Source: Oscillospiraceae bacterium (GTDB lineage: Bacteria; Bacillota; Clostridia; Oscillospirales; Oscillospiraceae). From it: 64,000 nucleotides of DNA. The notes beneath the pieces are model-generated. The model was not told the DNA's origin. It saw nothing but the letters and a program-made list of their open reading frames with translations, and did no database searches. The position numbers and the translations under genes are program-made. Positions 56,038-64,000 of the stretch are shown here, in pieces (within the stretch, counting starts at the first letter, position 1; every line of letters starts with the position of its first letter). The DNA is taken from assembly GCA_017415775.1 (NCBI GenBank), contig JAFQFC010000037.1:27053-91052 (forward strand), read 5' to 3'.

Positions 56038-58188
56038 ATGAGTATCAAAATCGCCCTTGCCGGCAACCCCAACTGCGGCAAGACGACACTTTTTAATATT
56101 TTGACCGGTTCCAACCAGTATGTGGGCAACTGGCCCGGCGTTACGGTGGAGAAGAAGGAAGGCAAGCTGAAGGGCCACGACGATGTGGTGATCCAGGACC
56201 TGCCCGGTATCTACTCCCTGTCCCCCTACTCCCCGGAGGAGGTGGTGACCCGCAGCTATCTGGTGGAGGAGCATCCCGACGCCATCCTCAATATCGTGGA
56301 CGGCACCAACATTGAGCGAAACCTCTACCTCACCACCCAGCTGCTGGACCTGGGTCATCCGGTGGTGCTGGCGGTGAATATGATCGATCTGGTCCGCAAG
56401 AACGGCGACACCATCGATCTGGAGAAGCTGAGCCGTGCCATCGGCTGCCCCTGCGTGGAGATCAGCGCCCTGAAGGGCGAGGGCTGCCTGGAAGCCGCTG
56501 AAAAGGCGGTGGCTCTGGGCCGCAGCCATACCCACGGCGACCGCCCCCATGTGTTTGGCGGCAGTGTGGAGCATGCCCTGGCTCATATCGAAGAGTCCAT
56601 CGAGGGCAAGGTTAGACCCAACTACCTGCGCTGGTATGCCATCAAGCTCTTTGAGCGTGACGAGATGGTGCGCAGCGAGCTGGATCTGGGCGAAGCGCTG
56701 CTGGGCCATCTGGAAAAGCACATTGCCGACTGTGAGCGGGAGCTGGATGACGACGCCGAGAGCATCATCGCTGACCAGCGCTACCGCTATATCTCCTCCC
56801 TTGTGGAGCGTGCCGTGGTGAAAAAGGCGGCCAAGCACGCTGCCAGTCTTTCCGACAAGATCGACGCCGTGGTGACCAACCGTGTGCTGGCCCTGCCCAT
56901 CTTTGCCGGCGTCATGTTCCTGATGTACGCCATCGCCATGGGCAGCTTCCCCTTCTCCATCGGCACTATGGGTACCGATTGGGCCAACGACGTGCTGTTC
57001 GGCGAATGGGTCCCCCATCTCTTTGACAGCATCCTCTCCGCCCTGGGCGTCAGCGGCTGGCTGTACGGCCTCGTGATGGACGGCATTCTGGCCGGTGTGG
57101 GCGCCGTGCTGGGCTTTGTGCCCCAGATCCTGGTGCTGAGCCTGCTGCTGAGCATTCTGGAAGACGTGGGCTATATGTCCCGTGTGGCCTTCATCATGGA
57201 CCGGATCCTGCGTAAGTTCGGCCTCAGCGGCAAGTCCATCATCCCCATGCTGGTGGCCACCGGCTGCGGCGTGCCCGGTATTTTGGCCAGCCGCACCATC
57301 GAGCAGGAGAATGACCGCAAGATCACCGTTATGACCACCGGCTTCATCCCCTGCGGCGCCAAGATGCCCATCATCGGCCTCTTTGCCGGTGCCGTGTTCG
57401 GCAACTCCCCCCTGGTGGCGGTGTCCGCCTTCTTCATCGGTATTGCCGCCGTGGTGATCTCCGGTGTGATCCTGAAAAAATTCAAGACTTTTGCCGGTAA
57501 GCCTGCTCCCTTTGTCATGGAGCTGCCTGCCTATCATATGCCTTCCGCCCGCAACGTCCTGCGCTCCACGCTGGACCGTGGCTGGGACTTTGTGAAGCGT
57601 GCTGTCACCATCGTGCTGCTCAGCTCCATCGTGCTGTGGTTCCTGCAGAGCTACGGCTTTGTGGACGGTGTCTTTACCGCCGTGGAGGACAGCAATCTCT
57701 CCCTGCTGGCCGCCATCGGTAACGCCATTGCCTGGATCTTCTATCCTCTGGGCTGGATGGGCGACATGGCCTGGAAGGCCACCGTGGCCACCGTTACCGG
57801 CCTCATTGCCAAGGAGGAAGTGGTCATGACCTTCGGCACCCTGTATAACTTCGCCGGCGAGCTCAGCGAGGCCGGCGACGAGATCTGGGGCCTGATCGCC
57901 GCCGACTTCGGTCCTGTCCGTGCCTACAGCTTTATGATCTTCCAGCTGCTGTGCGCACCCTGCTTTGCTGCCATCGGCGCTATCCGCCGTGAGATGGGCA
58001 GCCGCAAGTGGACGCTGGGCACCGTGGCCTATATGTGCGGCTTTGCCTACGCCATTTCCATGATCGTCTATCAGCTGGGCGGCCTTGTCAGCGGCGAGGC
58101 GGTGTTCGGCCTGTGGACCGTGGTGGCTGTGGCCGTGCTGGCAGCACTGCTCTATCTGGTGGCCCGCCGTGGCTATCAGTCCAAGTAA
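56038..58188 (+). CDS. feoB: Ferrous iron transporter FeoB
   Basis: This 716-residue protein has an N-terminal G domain (G1 GNPNCGKT, G3 DLPGIYSL, G4 VNMIDL) and a helical GDI domain. The membrane region follows, with two Gate motifs (around VPGILASRTIEQENDRK and LLCAPCFAAIGAIRRE). The cysteine in GCGVPG lies in the first. It imports Fe2+ in an energy-dependent way. Length is standard. It is controlled through the tandem operators ahead of feoA. Confidence 0.97.
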   Translation: MSIKIALAGNPNCGKTTLFNILTGSNQYVGNWPGVTVEKKEGKLKGHDDVVIQDLPGIYSLSPYSPEEVVTRSYLVEEHPDAILNIVDGTNIERNLYLTTQLLDLGHPVVLAVNMIDLVRKNGDTIDLEKLSRAIGCPCVEISALKGEGCLEAAEKAVALGRSHTHGDRPHVFGGSVEHALAHIEESIEGKVRPNYLRWYAIKLFERDEMVRSELDLGEALLGHLEKHIADCERELDDDAESIIADQRYRYISSLVERAVVKKAAKHAASLSDKIDAVVTNRVLALPIFAGVMFLMYAIAMGSFPFSIGTMGTDWANDVLFGEWVPHLFDSILSALGVSGWLYGLVMDGILAGVGAVLGFVPQILVLSLLLSILEDVGYMSRVAFIMDRILRKFGLSGKSIIPMLVATGCGVPGILASRTIEQENDRKITVMTTGFIPCGAKMPIIGLFAGAVFGNSPLVAVSAFFIGIAAVVISGVILKKFKTFAGKPAPFVMELPAYHMPSARNVLRSTLDRGWDFVKRAVTIVLLSSIVLWFLQSYGFVDGVFTAVEDSNLSLLAAIGNAIAWIFYPLGWMGDMAWKATVATVTGLIAKEEVVMTFGTLYNFAGELSEAGDEIWGLIAADFGPVRAYSFMIFQLLCAPCFAAIGAIRREMGSRKWTLGTVAYMCGFAYAISMIVYQLGGLVSGEAVFGLWTVVAVAVLAALLYLVARRGYQSK

Positions 58189-58218
58189 CACCTGATACTT
58201 CGAAAGGAGGAACTACTG

Positions 58219-58347
58219 ATGGGTGACATCATCGTATTGGCCGTGCTGGGCGGCGTGATCCTGCTGGCCGTCCGCTCCCTGCGGAAGAGTAAACAAAAAG
58301 GCGGCTGCTGCAGCGGCAACTGCGCCTCCTGCAAGGGCTGCCATTAA
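58219..58347 (+). CDS. FeoB-associated Cys-rich membrane protein (42 aa)
   Basis: This short gene encodes one transmembrane helix (IIVLAVLGGVILLAVRSL), a basic KSKQK stretch and a cysteine cluster (GGCCSGNCASCKGCH, six residues with thiol or imidazole). This layout is the FeoB-associated Cys-rich family, which replaces FeoC in Firmicutes. GAAAGGAGG precedes the ATG at 58219, 30 bp after feoB. It probably binds iron or an Fe-S cluster near FeoB. Confidence 0.85.
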   Translation: MGDIIVLAVLGGVILLAVRSLRKSKQKGGCCSGNCASCKGCH

Positions 58348-58423
58348 CCAGCATCCTCCACCGGCTGTCGGGCCGCAGCATTTGTGCCATGAGTGCGCGA
58401 CCCCTCCCGGCGGCCGAATGAGT

Positions 58424-58460
58424 AAAAGAGACACGGAACGTTTTCCGTGTCTCTTTTTTT
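58424..58460 (+). terminator. Terminator of the feo operon
   Basis: AAAAGAGACACGGAA pairs with TTCCGTGTCTCTTTT over CGTT, then further T. Confidence 0.9.
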
Positions 58461-58470
58461 ATTTGCGTAC

Positions 58471-58499
58471 TTGACAGCCGATCGGAAAGATGATATCTT
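58471..58499 (+). promoter_or_regulatory. Promoter of the SPFH operon
   Basis: TTGACA (58471-58476), a 17-bp spacer and TATCTT (58494-58499); a TTGATATCAA palindrome (58500-58509) sits at the expected start. Confidence 0.75.
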
Positions 58500-58534
58500 T
58501 TTGATATCAAATAGAAACAAGAGGAGGCGTTCCT

Positions 58535-59545
58535 ATGGAAGAGAAAGTATTGCAGGGGAAAAAGATCGGCATGCTGGTGCTGCTGGGTTGGCTGGCGGTG
58601 ACCGCCGCTGCCATTGCAGGCGTCGTTTTTGGCGGCATCCATACATCCGTTTGGCTGATCGTGCCCTGTGCCGCATGGCTGGGGCTGGGCTGGATGGTGC
58701 TGCCGGGTCTGAAGGTGCTCAAGCCCCAGGAGGCACTGGTACTGACGCTGTTCGGTAAGTATGTAGGCACGCTGAAGGGCGAGGGCTTCTATTTTGTCCA
58801 CCCCTTCTGCTCTGCTGTGAACCCCGCCGCCGCCACCAAGCTCAACCAGAGCGGCGATGTGGATGCCCACGGCAAGACCGACGGTTTGACCCTGAACCTC
58901 AGCGGTCAGGCAGCGGTGGCGGTAGCTCCCACCAAGAAGATCTCCCTGAAGCTGATGACCCTCAACAATGCCCGCCAGAAGATCAACGACTGCCTCGGTA
59001 ACCCCGTGGAGATCGGTATCGCCGTCACGTGGCGTGTGGTGGATACTGCCAAGGCCGTGTTCGATGTGGACAACTACAAAGAGTATCTGTCCCTGCAGTG
59101 CGACGCCGCCCTGCGCAACATCGTGCGCATCTATCCCTACGATGTGGCCCCCAATGTGGATACCACCGGCGACGGCCACGCCGACGAGGGCAGCCTGCGT
59201 GGCTCCAGCGAGGTGGTGGCCGAGCGCATCCGTGCCGAGATCCAGAGCAAGGTGGCTCAGGCCGGTCTGGAGATCGTGGAAGCCCGCATTACTTACCTGG
59301 CCTACGCCCCGGAGATCGCCGCCGTCATGCTGCAGCGTCAGCAGGCTTCTGCCATCATCGACGCCCGCAAGATGATCGTGGACGGCGCCGTGGGCATGGT
59401 GGAGATGGCGCTGGAGCGCCTCGGCGAGGGCGGCATGGTGCAGCTGGATGAGGAGCGCAAGGCCGCCATGGTGTCCAACCTCCTGGTGGTGCTGTGCGGC
59501 AACCATGACGCTCAGCCCGTGGTCAATTCCGGCAGCCTCTATTAA
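58535..59545 (+). CDS. SPFH/Band 7 domain membrane protein
   Basis: This 336-residue protein has two N-terminal helices (residues 11-35 and 38-55) and then an SPFH domain ([21 protein letters not shown] through [24 protein letters not shown]). A coiled-coil part ends near [17 protein letters not shown] proteins form membrane-associated scaffolds and microdomains. GAGGAGG precedes the ATG at 58535. It is the first of five closely packed genes. Confidence 0.92.
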   Translation: MEEKVLQGKKIGMLVLLGWLAVTAAAIAGVVFGGIHTSVWLIVPCAAWLGLGWMVLPGLKVLKPQEALVLTLFGKYVGTLKGEGFYFVHPFCSAVNPAAATKLNQSGDVDAHGKTDGLTLNLSGQAAVAVAPTKKISLKLMTLNNARQKINDCLGNPVEIGIAVTWRVVDTAKAVFDVDNYKEYLSLQCDAALRNIVRIYPYDVAPNVDTTGDGHADEGSLRGSSEVVAERIRAEIQSKVAQAGLEIVEARITYLAYAPEIAAVMLQRQQASAIIDARKMIVDGAVGMVEMALERLGEGGMVQLDEERKAAMVSNLLVVLCGNHDAQPVVNSGSLY

Positions 59546-59546
59546 G

Positions 59547-59774
59547 ATGAAAAAAAGAAAAGGTTATTTGGCGCCGGCCCTTGTGGTGGCCTTTCTGGTG
59601 CTGTATTATGTAGGTGTGGCAGTCACGTTTCTCTGCGTGCCCGGCATCCCCGGCTGGACCAAGGCGCTGCTGTGCCTCGTGCCGCTGGCGGTGTGTGCCG
59701 TGGCGGTGGGTGTGCTGGTGCAGCGCATCCGGGAGATCAACGGCGGGGAAGAGGACGATCTGGATCAATATTAA
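59547..59774 (+). CDS. Small two-helix membrane protein (75 aa)
   Basis: This is a 75-residue protein. MKKRKGYLAP precedes two hydrophobic helices (about residues 9-29 and 38-58), followed by an acidic tail (INGGEEDDLDQY). It starts one base after the SPFH stop, so translation is probably coupled. No family recognised. Its position between an SPFH protein and a YbjQ protein suggests a role in the same membrane assembly. Confidence 0.75.
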   Translation: MKKRKGYLAPALVVAFLVLYYVGVAVTFLCVPGIPGWTKALLCLVPLAVCAVAVGVLVQRIREINGGEEDDLDQY

Positions 59775-59787
59775 GGAGGAAAATGCG

Positions 59788-60099
59788 ATGTTGCTGGTAA
59801 ATACGGAATATATTGCAGGTAAGGAGCTGGAGATGCTGGGCCTGGTGAAGGGCAGCACCATCCAGAGCAAGCACATGGGTCACGACATCACCCAGGGCTT
59901 CAAAACGCTGGTGGGCGGTGAGCTGAAGGCCTATAATGAGATGATGAACGAGGCCCGGGCCCTGGCCACCAAGCGGATGTGCGCCGAGGCCGAGGCGCTG
60001 GGTGCCGACGCCGTCGTGTGCGTGCGTTATGCCAGCGCTGCCGTGATGCAGGGCGCTGCCGAGGTCATGGCTTACGGTACCGCTGTCAAGTTCCGCTGA
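59788..60099 (+). CDS. YbjQ/UPF0145 family protein
   Basis: This 103-residue protein has the family's core: [21 protein letters not shown], then [22 protein letters not shown] and [20 protein letters not shown]. YbjQ proteins form pentamers with a heavy-metal-binding-like fold; the function is unclear. AAGGAGG precedes the ATG at 59788; a longer reading frame upstream overlaps the previous gene and is not needed. Confidence 0.9.
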   Translation: MLLVNTEYIAGKELEMLGLVKGSTIQSKHMGHDITQGFKTLVGGELKAYNEMMNEARALATKRMCAEAEALGADAVVCVRYASAAVMQGAAEVMAYGTAVKFR

Positions 60100-60100
60100 T

Positions 60101-60307
60101 ATGGCCGATCAGAACGCCAAAAAACAGGTGCCGCTGCGGCTCTCGCCCAAGCTGTACGCTGCCATCGCCGCCTGGGCCGAGGACGATTTTCGCTCGGTGA
60201 ACGGCCAGATCGAGTATCTCCTCACCGAATGTGTGCGACAGCGGAAGAAGAACGGCAAATACGTCTCCGACGAGATCGATCTGCCCATTGAGTTGGATAT
60301 TGAGTGA
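60101..60307 (+). CDS. Arc-type ribbon-helix-helix protein (68 aa)
   Basis: This 68-residue protein has the RHH pattern: strand [21 protein letters not shown] and then helix [20 protein letters not shown]. It is likely a DNA-binding dimer. It starts one base after the YbjQ stop and ends one base before the next ATG, so the last three genes are coupled. It could regulate the operon. RHH genes are often antitoxins, but no toxin-like neighbour is seen. Confidence 0.82.
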   Translation: MADQNAKKQVPLRLSPKLYAAIAAWAEDDFRSVNGQIEYLLTECVRQRKKNGKYVSDEIDLPIELDIE

Positions 60308-60308
60308 T

Positions 60309-60863
60309 ATGGAAAAAAGAGTGGAAACAATCGTAGAAGCCTGCCTGCGGGAGCAGAGCTGTGATGTGGTGGAGATCTTCCGCCGCATCGCCCAAAGCGA
60401 CGCAGTGCGGATCCACGGCCCGGAGCATCATGTGCTGGACGGCGCAGCGCTGCTGACGGCTTTCTATAACGCCGGCGGCCACATCGACCTGCCCGCCGCA
60501 CTGGAAGAGATGACCAGGCGGGGTCTGCAGATGCCCGGCGCTACCTGCGGCCTGTGGGGCGTCTGCGGTGCTGTCAGCTCCATGGGCGCGGCCCTGTCCA
60601 TCATCGACGGCACCGGCCCGCTGACCACCGACGAGTCCTGGGGCAAGCACATGACCTTTACCGCCGATGCCCTGCACAGCCTGTCGCAGGTGGGCGGCCC
60701 CCGCTGCTGTAAGCGGGACGCCTTTTTGAGCTTCCAAAAAGCAGTGAACTACATCAACGAAAACTACGGCGTGCCGGTGGTGTGCAGCCCCATCCGCTGC
60801 ACCTTCAGCGACAAAAACGAGCAGTGCATCAAAGAACGCTGCCCCTTTTATCCCGGCGAATAA
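60309..60863 (+). CDS. DUF5714 domain protein (Cys-rich)
   Basis: This 184-residue protein carries the DUF5714 core: HGPEHHVLDGAALLTAFYNAGG, then ATCGLWGVCGAVSSMGAALSI, GGPRCCKRDAFLSF, and the C-terminal CTFSDKNEQCIKERCPFY. At least nine cysteines suggest metal or Fe-S binding. DUF5714 often sits with radical SAM or methyltransferase genes; here it ends the SPFH operon instead. The ATG at 60309 starts one base after the RHH stop. A terminator follows. Confidence 0.85.
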   Translation: MEKRVETIVEACLREQSCDVVEIFRRIAQSDAVRIHGPEHHVLDGAALLTAFYNAGGHIDLPAALEEMTRRGLQMPGATCGLWGVCGAVSSMGAALSIIDGTGPLTTDESWGKHMTFTADALHSLSQVGGPRCCKRDAFLSFQKAVNYINENYGVPVVCSPIRCTFSDKNEQCIKERCPFYPGE

Positions 60864-60869
60864 GCGAAG

Positions 60870-60914
60870 AAAAGCCCTGCGGCGTGTGCCGCAGGGCTTT
60901 TGCTCTTTATTGTG
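60870..60914 (+). terminator. Reused terminator module, copy A
   Basis: AAAGCCCTGCGGC-GTGT-GCCGCAGGGCTTT, then TTGCTCTTTATTGTG. The whole module recurs as copy B (61428-61471) and, without the tail, as copy C (63631-63663). Confidence 0.9.
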
Positions 60915-60921
60915 GAAATAC

Positions 60922-60949
60922 TTGCAAAAAAGGGAGGATATGGTATCAT
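60922..60949 (+). promoter_or_regulatory. Promoter of the 137-aa membrane-protein gene
   Basis: TTGCAA (60922-60927), a 16-bp spacer and TATCAT (60944-60949), after the terminator module. Confidence 0.6.
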
Positions 60950-61011
60950 TATAATAACTCCCGGTGGGAACGTCGGCCAACGCAACAGGACTTGCCCTTG
61001 GAGGTGGCACA

Positions 61012-61425
61012 ATGAAGAAAGCAATTTTTCTCGCCGTGGCGGCGGTGCTTATGGTAGTTGTGGTCTGGTTGGTGATCGCCTTGCCCACGGACCGGCAGCT
61101 GATTGCCACAGATTCGACCCACGACAACGTTGAATATCTGCGTGCGGACAGCACGAAGCTTGATGCAGGCCGTCGGCTGCGGTTTGCTGCCTACGATCCC
61201 GACTGCGGCATGGTGCAGCTGTGCTTTTCGGTGAAGAAGGGCGACCGGGCCTTGTGGCAGGGGAAAGACCTCGCCATCACCGTCAACGGCACTGCGGTGG
61301 AAACGTGGTCGCATTTCACCCACTCCACATGGAAACAGGATTACTTCAACGTTCTTCTTGCGGACGTGGAACGCGGCGCACAGATCACCTTTACCTATGA
61401 CGGACAGACCATCACCATCAAATGA
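61012..61425 (+). CDS. Single-helix membrane-anchored protein, unknown function
   Basis: This 137-residue protein has one N-terminal hydrophobic segment (residues 4-24, AIFLAVAAVLMVVVVWLVIAL) and a beta-rich extracellular part of about 110 residues. I do not recognise the domain. GGAGGTGGCACA precedes the ATG at 61012, where the longer frame lacks a ribosome site. It is convergent with the LysR gene across terminator copy B. Confidence 0.7.
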   Translation: MKKAIFLAVAAVLMVVVVWLVIALPTDRQLIATDSTHDNVEYLRADSTKLDAGRRLRFAAYDPDCGMVQLCFSVKKGDRALWQGKDLAITVNGTAVETWSHFTHSTWKQDYFNVLLADVERGAQITFTYDGQTITIK

Positions 61426-61427
61426 AC

Positions 61428-61471
61428 AAAGCCCTGCGGCGTGTGCCGCAGGGCTTTTGCTCTTTATTGTG
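61428..61471. terminator. Reused terminator module, copy B
   Basis: This is the same 44-bp module as copy A, here between convergent genes. The tail TTTATTGTG forms the last codons and stop of the LysR gene. Confidence 0.9.
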
Positions 61472-62303
61472 TCTTTTCCCGCAAAAACTGCAAAAACTCG
61501 CCCACATTGCCGTAGGCGGCAGTGGTTTTGTAATATACGCACACCACATACTCTTCGTGGAAATCCGCCACATCCAGATAGGTGGTGGAACTGTCCCCGT
61601 CGGTGCGGCGTCGCTCCAACCCAATGCCCATCCCCGCTGCCACCAGCGCCTCGTAGCATTGGATGTCGTTGCTGGACACGGCGATGTGGGGCGTGAAACC
61701 GGCGGTGCGACAAGCGTTGTGGAGAATGCGGGTCATGTTGCTCTCCTCGCCCAGTGACAGAAATTCCTCGCTGCGCAGCTGTGTCATGGTCAGCGGTCTG
61801 CCCAGCAGAGGATGACCGGCGGCCACCTTTAGACCCAGCTCCATCCGGTGCAGCACGAAGTTGCCGCAGCCGGGATGGTCGGCGCCCTCCCGGTCGATGA
61901 TGATGTCGTACTCCTGCTCCCGGGCGGGGTGGAAGTCGAAGGCGGTGCGAAAGCGGATCCGGGGATGGAGACTGCGGAAGGCCACAATGTGGTCGGTGAT
62001 GTCCCGCCGCAAAGAGCGCACCAGCATGCGGATCTCCCGGGTGTCCTCCTTTTGCGACAGGGCGCTGACGGTGCCGTCCAGCTTGGCAAAGACTTCTTCC
62101 AGCGTCTGCAGCAGCCGCACGCCGTTCTCGTTCAGCGTGATGCGGTTGCTGGTGCGGTCAAAAAGCCGGCAGCCCAGTTCCTGCTCCAGCCGCCGCACGG
62201 CAGCGGACACGGAGGTGGCTGGTACCATGTACTGTTCCGCCGTGGCGGCAAAGCTGCCCCGTTGGGCACTCTCCATAAAATAGCGCAGCTGCAAAAGCTC
62301 CAT
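61464..62303 (-). CDS. LysR-family transcriptional regulator
   Basis: This 279-residue protein has an N-terminal winged helix (LLQLRYFMESAQRGSFAATAEQY, then SVSAAVRRLEQELGCRLFDR) followed by a periplasmic-binding-like effector domain. AAGGAGGG lies before the ATG at 62303. It is divergent from the ornithine-cyclodeaminase-like gene with a 132-bp gap, the classic LysR arrangement in which the regulator activates its neighbour. The gap holds AT-rich ATTAGCCTATTCTG, a possible binding site. Confidence 0.92.
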   Translation of the reverse strand: MELLQLRYFMESAQRGSFAATAEQYMVPATSVSAAVRRLEQELGCRLFDRTSNRITLNENGVRLLQTLEEVFAKLDGTVSALSQKEDTREIRMLVRSLRRDITDHIVAFRSLHPRIRFRTAFDFHPAREQEYDIIIDREGADHPGCGNFVLHRMELGLKVAAGHPLLGRPLTMTQLRSEEFLSLGEESNMTRILHNACRTAGFTPHIAVSSNDIQCYEALVAAGMGIGLERRRTDGDSSTTYLDVADFHEEYVVCVYYKTTAAYGNVGEFLQFLREKTQ

Positions 62304-62435
62304 TGCGCAGCCCTCCTTGCGTTTTTTCTCAGTATACCCCATCTTGGAAAGTGGTGCAAGGGCATATTAGCCTATTCTGTACAGTTGGCCTGCGGCGGGG
62401 TATGATGGAGGCAGAAAAATGCGGAGGTGCTTACC

Positions 62436-63461
62436 ATGAGTAAGGCAGAAGTTTTGTTTTTGAATAACAAGGCCATGGAACGGCTGGGCGTGGGCGACAT
62501 GCTGGCCGCCATCGCCGATGTAGAGCAGGTCTATCGCCTCAACGACAGCGGTGACGTCATCGCTCCCGGTAAGTGCGTGCTGCGCTGGGGACAGACGGTG
62601 GAGGACGAGAACGTTTTGGGCCGCATCAATGCCATGCCCGGCTACATCGGCGGCAGCTACGACATGGCCGGCATCAAGTGGATCGGCAGCGGCCCTATGA
62701 ACTACAAAAAGGGCCTGCCCCGTGCCAGCGTCACCATGATCCTCAACGACCCCGACACCAAGCTGCCCGTCTGCATCGCTGACGGCACGGAGGTCAGCAC
62801 CATGCGCACCGGCGCTTCCGGCGGCGTGGCCATCAAGTATCTGTCCAAGTCTGATGCCGCCACCATGACCATCTGTGGCTGCGGCGCCCAGGCGGTGACC
62901 CAGCTGGCAGCAGCCCTCATTGTCCGCCCCACCATCACTACCGTCTACGCCTACGATATCCGCCCCGAGGCGGCAGAGCGCTTTGCCCAAAACGCCATGG
63001 CAGCCCACCCCGGTCTGCAGGTCATCCCCACCGCCGATGTGGAGCAGGCAGTGCGGCAGAGCGACATCGTGGACTGCGTGACCCTGGCCTTTGAACCTTT
63101 TATCCGTGGCGAGTGGCTGCGCCCCGGCTGCTTCGTCATGAATATGGCCGACTTCGAGGTGGACTACGACTGTGTCCGCCGCTCGGCCAAGATCGTGGTG
63201 GACTACTGGGAGAGCATCAAGCACCGCATGATCAGCACCGTGGCCCTCATGTGGCGTGACGGTCTGGTGAAGGACGAGGACATCCACGCCGAGATGGGCG
63301 AGATCTTGGGCGGCAAGAAGCCGGGCCGTGAAAATGACGAGGAGATCATCTACTTCAACGCCGTGGGCGCCGGTATCATGGATATCGCCGTCACCGCCCG
63401 CTGCTACCGTGCGGCTCTTAAAAAGGGTGACGGCATCGTGATCCCCTTCTGGGAAGACTGA
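62436..63461 (+). CDS. Ornithine cyclodeaminase/mu-crystallin family protein
   Basis: This 341-residue protein has an N-terminal substrate half with the block GLPRASVTMILND and TEVSTMRTGASGGVAIKYL, and a Rossmann NAD domain (ICGCGAQAVTQLAAAL). The Asp expected for catalysis fits the segment MNMADFEVD. Family members are NAD-dependent deaminases or imine reductases; proteins of this length in Clostridia are sometimes annotated as amine oxidase subunits. The gene is alone and divergent from a LysR regulator. GGAGG precedes the ATG. Confidence 0.87.
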   Translation: MSKAEVLFLNNKAMERLGVGDMLAAIADVEQVYRLNDSGDVIAPGKCVLRWGQTVEDENVLGRINAMPGYIGGSYDMAGIKWIGSGPMNYKKGLPRASVTMILNDPDTKLPVCIADGTEVSTMRTGASGGVAIKYLSKSDAATMTICGCGAQAVTQLAAALIVRPTITTVYAYDIRPEAAERFAQNAMAAHPGLQVIPTADVEQAVRQSDIVDCVTLAFEPFIRGEWLRPGCFVMNMADFEVDYDCVRRSAKIVVDYWESIKHRMISTVALMWRDGLVKDEDIHAEMGEILGGKKPGRENDEEIIYFNAVGAGIMDIAVTARCYRAALKKGDGIVIPFWED

Positions 63462-63466
63462 TACTC

Positions 63467-63625
63467 TTCAAAAAAATGCCATGCATTTTTTTGAGTTTTG
63501 CACCCTGCTGCATGCACTCGCTGCGCTCGCACACTGGCAGGGTGAGAAGTGTTTTCCGGTGCGCACATGTCGCTTCGGAAAACGAATTTGATATTCTTTG
63601 CGGCTGAGCCGCAAATTCTGTGAAA
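63467..63625 (+). repeat. Four-hairpin dispersed element, copy 3
   Basis: H1 is TCAAAAAAATGC/GCATTTTTTTGA (63468-63494), H2 CACCCTGC/GCAGGGTG (63501-63544), H3 GTTTTCCG/CGGAAAAC (63551-63583) and H4 TTTGCGGC/GCCGCAAA (63597-63615), followed by TTCTGTGAA. Inner parts TGCATGCACTCGCT, GCTCGCACACTGGC and GCACATGTCG match copies 1 and 2, while every stem except part of H3 has a different sequence. Confidence 0.85.
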
Positions 63626-63630
63626 CAATA

Positions 63631-63663
63631 AAAGCCCTGCGGCGTGTGCCGCAGGGCTTTTGC
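63631..63663. terminator. Reused terminator module, copy C
   Basis: AAAGCCCTGCGGC-GTGT-GCCGCAGGGCTTTT, identical to copies A and B over the hairpin. It ends both the OCD-like gene (after the element) and the minus-strand gene starting beyond the window. Confidence 0.88.
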
Positions 63664-63673
63664 TGTGCAATTC

Positions 63674-64000
63674 TTACTCGATGGAGATGATATAGTAGTA
63701 CACGGGCTGGCCGCCGGGGATGGCAGCTACCTCGGCGTCGGGGCAGCGCTCACCGAAAATGGCGGCGGCAGCGTTGGCGTGATCCTCGTCCACGCCCTCG
63801 CCGTAGAAGGCGGTGACGAACTCGGCGCCCTGCTGGGCTGCCACATCGGCCAGCTTGGAGAGCAGCACGTTGATGTCGCGGTCGGTGCCGAAGAGCTTGC
63901 CGTTCAAGAGAGCCAGATAGTCGCCCTCGTTGATGGCGAAGCCGTCAAAGTCGCTGTTGCGGGCGGCGTAGGTGATCTGGGCGGTGGTGACGGTGGCGGC
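63674..64000 (-). CDS. fakA: DAK/FakA (YloV)-like protein, C-terminal part only
   Basis: The frame is open at the right edge; about 108 C-terminal residues are visible, running from TAQITYAARNSDFDGFAINEGD to the end GGQPVYYYIISIE. This matches the last domain of YloV/FakA, the fatty-acid kinase subunit that phosphorylates fatty acids held by FakB proteins. The N-terminal DAK2 domain should lie beyond the window. The shared terminator copy C follows its stop. Confidence 0.8.
   Translation of the reverse strand, partial: AATVTTAQITYAARNSDFDGFAINEGDYLALLNGKLFGTDRDINVLLSKLADVAAQQGAEFVTAFYGEGVDEDHANAAAAIFGERCPDAEVAAIPGGQPVYYYIISIE

Noticed and set aside
1-64000. CRISPR array, prophage or rRNA operon
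   Set aside because: No regularly spaced direct repeats with unique spacers, no phage structural or integrase genes and no rRNA sequence were seen.

Overview
The window reads as a chromosomal segment of a GC-rich anaerobic Firmicute of the Oscillospirales (Ruminococcaceae/Oscillospiraceae) type. Support comes from strong AAGGAGG ribosome sites with ATG, TTG and GTG starts, a T-box leader on cysS, a yybP-ykoY leader on a P-type ATPase, RecD2, ComF, RecA-RecX, the FeoA/FeoB/Cys-rich trio, a two-gene SufC-SufB unit and LPxTG/sortase pili. I cannot name the genus. Most of the DNA is GC-rich; two stretches are clearly AT-richer: the MATE gene (24.8-26.4 kb) and the middle of the restriction-modification gene (42.4-43.3 kb).

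Layout. 1-6.5 kb: 3' end of recD2, comF, mreB, an aminotransferase, a small Ig-like membrane protein and a DUF2461 protein. 6.5-9.5 kb: a Mn2+-type riboswitch with terminator ahead of a P2-type cation ATPase. 9.6-24.5 kb: a surface-adhesion locus. It holds a thioester-domain LPETG adhesin on the plus strand. On the minus strand it holds an operon for a coiled-coil protein, a signal peptidase, a 1417-residue tip protein (His/Cys repeats, CHAP, beta-helix, Cna-B, MPQTG), a major pilin (LPETG), a class C sortase, a minor LPQTG protein and a second sortase. A LytS-like kinase and a SARP-type response regulator follow. The adhesin and the pilus operon share one promoter design: two TGTTAC direct repeats 11 bp apart, then exactly 11 bp to the -10. 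This suggests the neighbouring SARP-type regulator controls both.

24.5-26.9 kb: an AT-rich MATE transporter with a four-segment attenuator leader, lying between copies of a repeat that also recurs in tandem at the 3' end of tRNA-Leu(CAA). 27-36.8 kb: lipoprotein, two-component system, DUF1385 protein, prmC, recA-recX, rimO, pgsA and a second lipoprotein. 36.9-41.9 kb: three XRE-type regulators, T-box and cysS, a GNAT enzyme and a family 4 uracil-DNA glycosylase. 41.9-45 kb: a single-chain MmeI-like restriction-modification enzyme flanked by a perfect 44-bp direct repeat that is itself a promoter. 45-52.4 kb: CmpB-like membrane protein, hydrolase, glpK, zinc-ribbon proteins, HAD phosphatase, ZIP transporter and AI-2E-type exporter. 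52.4-58.4 kb: iron metabolism (sufCB, ferritin-like protein, HD hydrolase, feoAB with a tandem operator). 58.5-64 kb: a five-gene SPFH/YbjQ/RHH/DUF5714 operon, a LysR regulator divergent from an ornithine-cyclodeaminase-like gene, and the 3' end of a fakA/yloV-like gene.

Three copies of a roughly 160-bp intergenic element (45.6, 51.1 and 63.5 kb) each fold into four consecutive hairpins. The arms differ in sequence but stay paired, which suggests a structured, dispersed element that I do not recognise.
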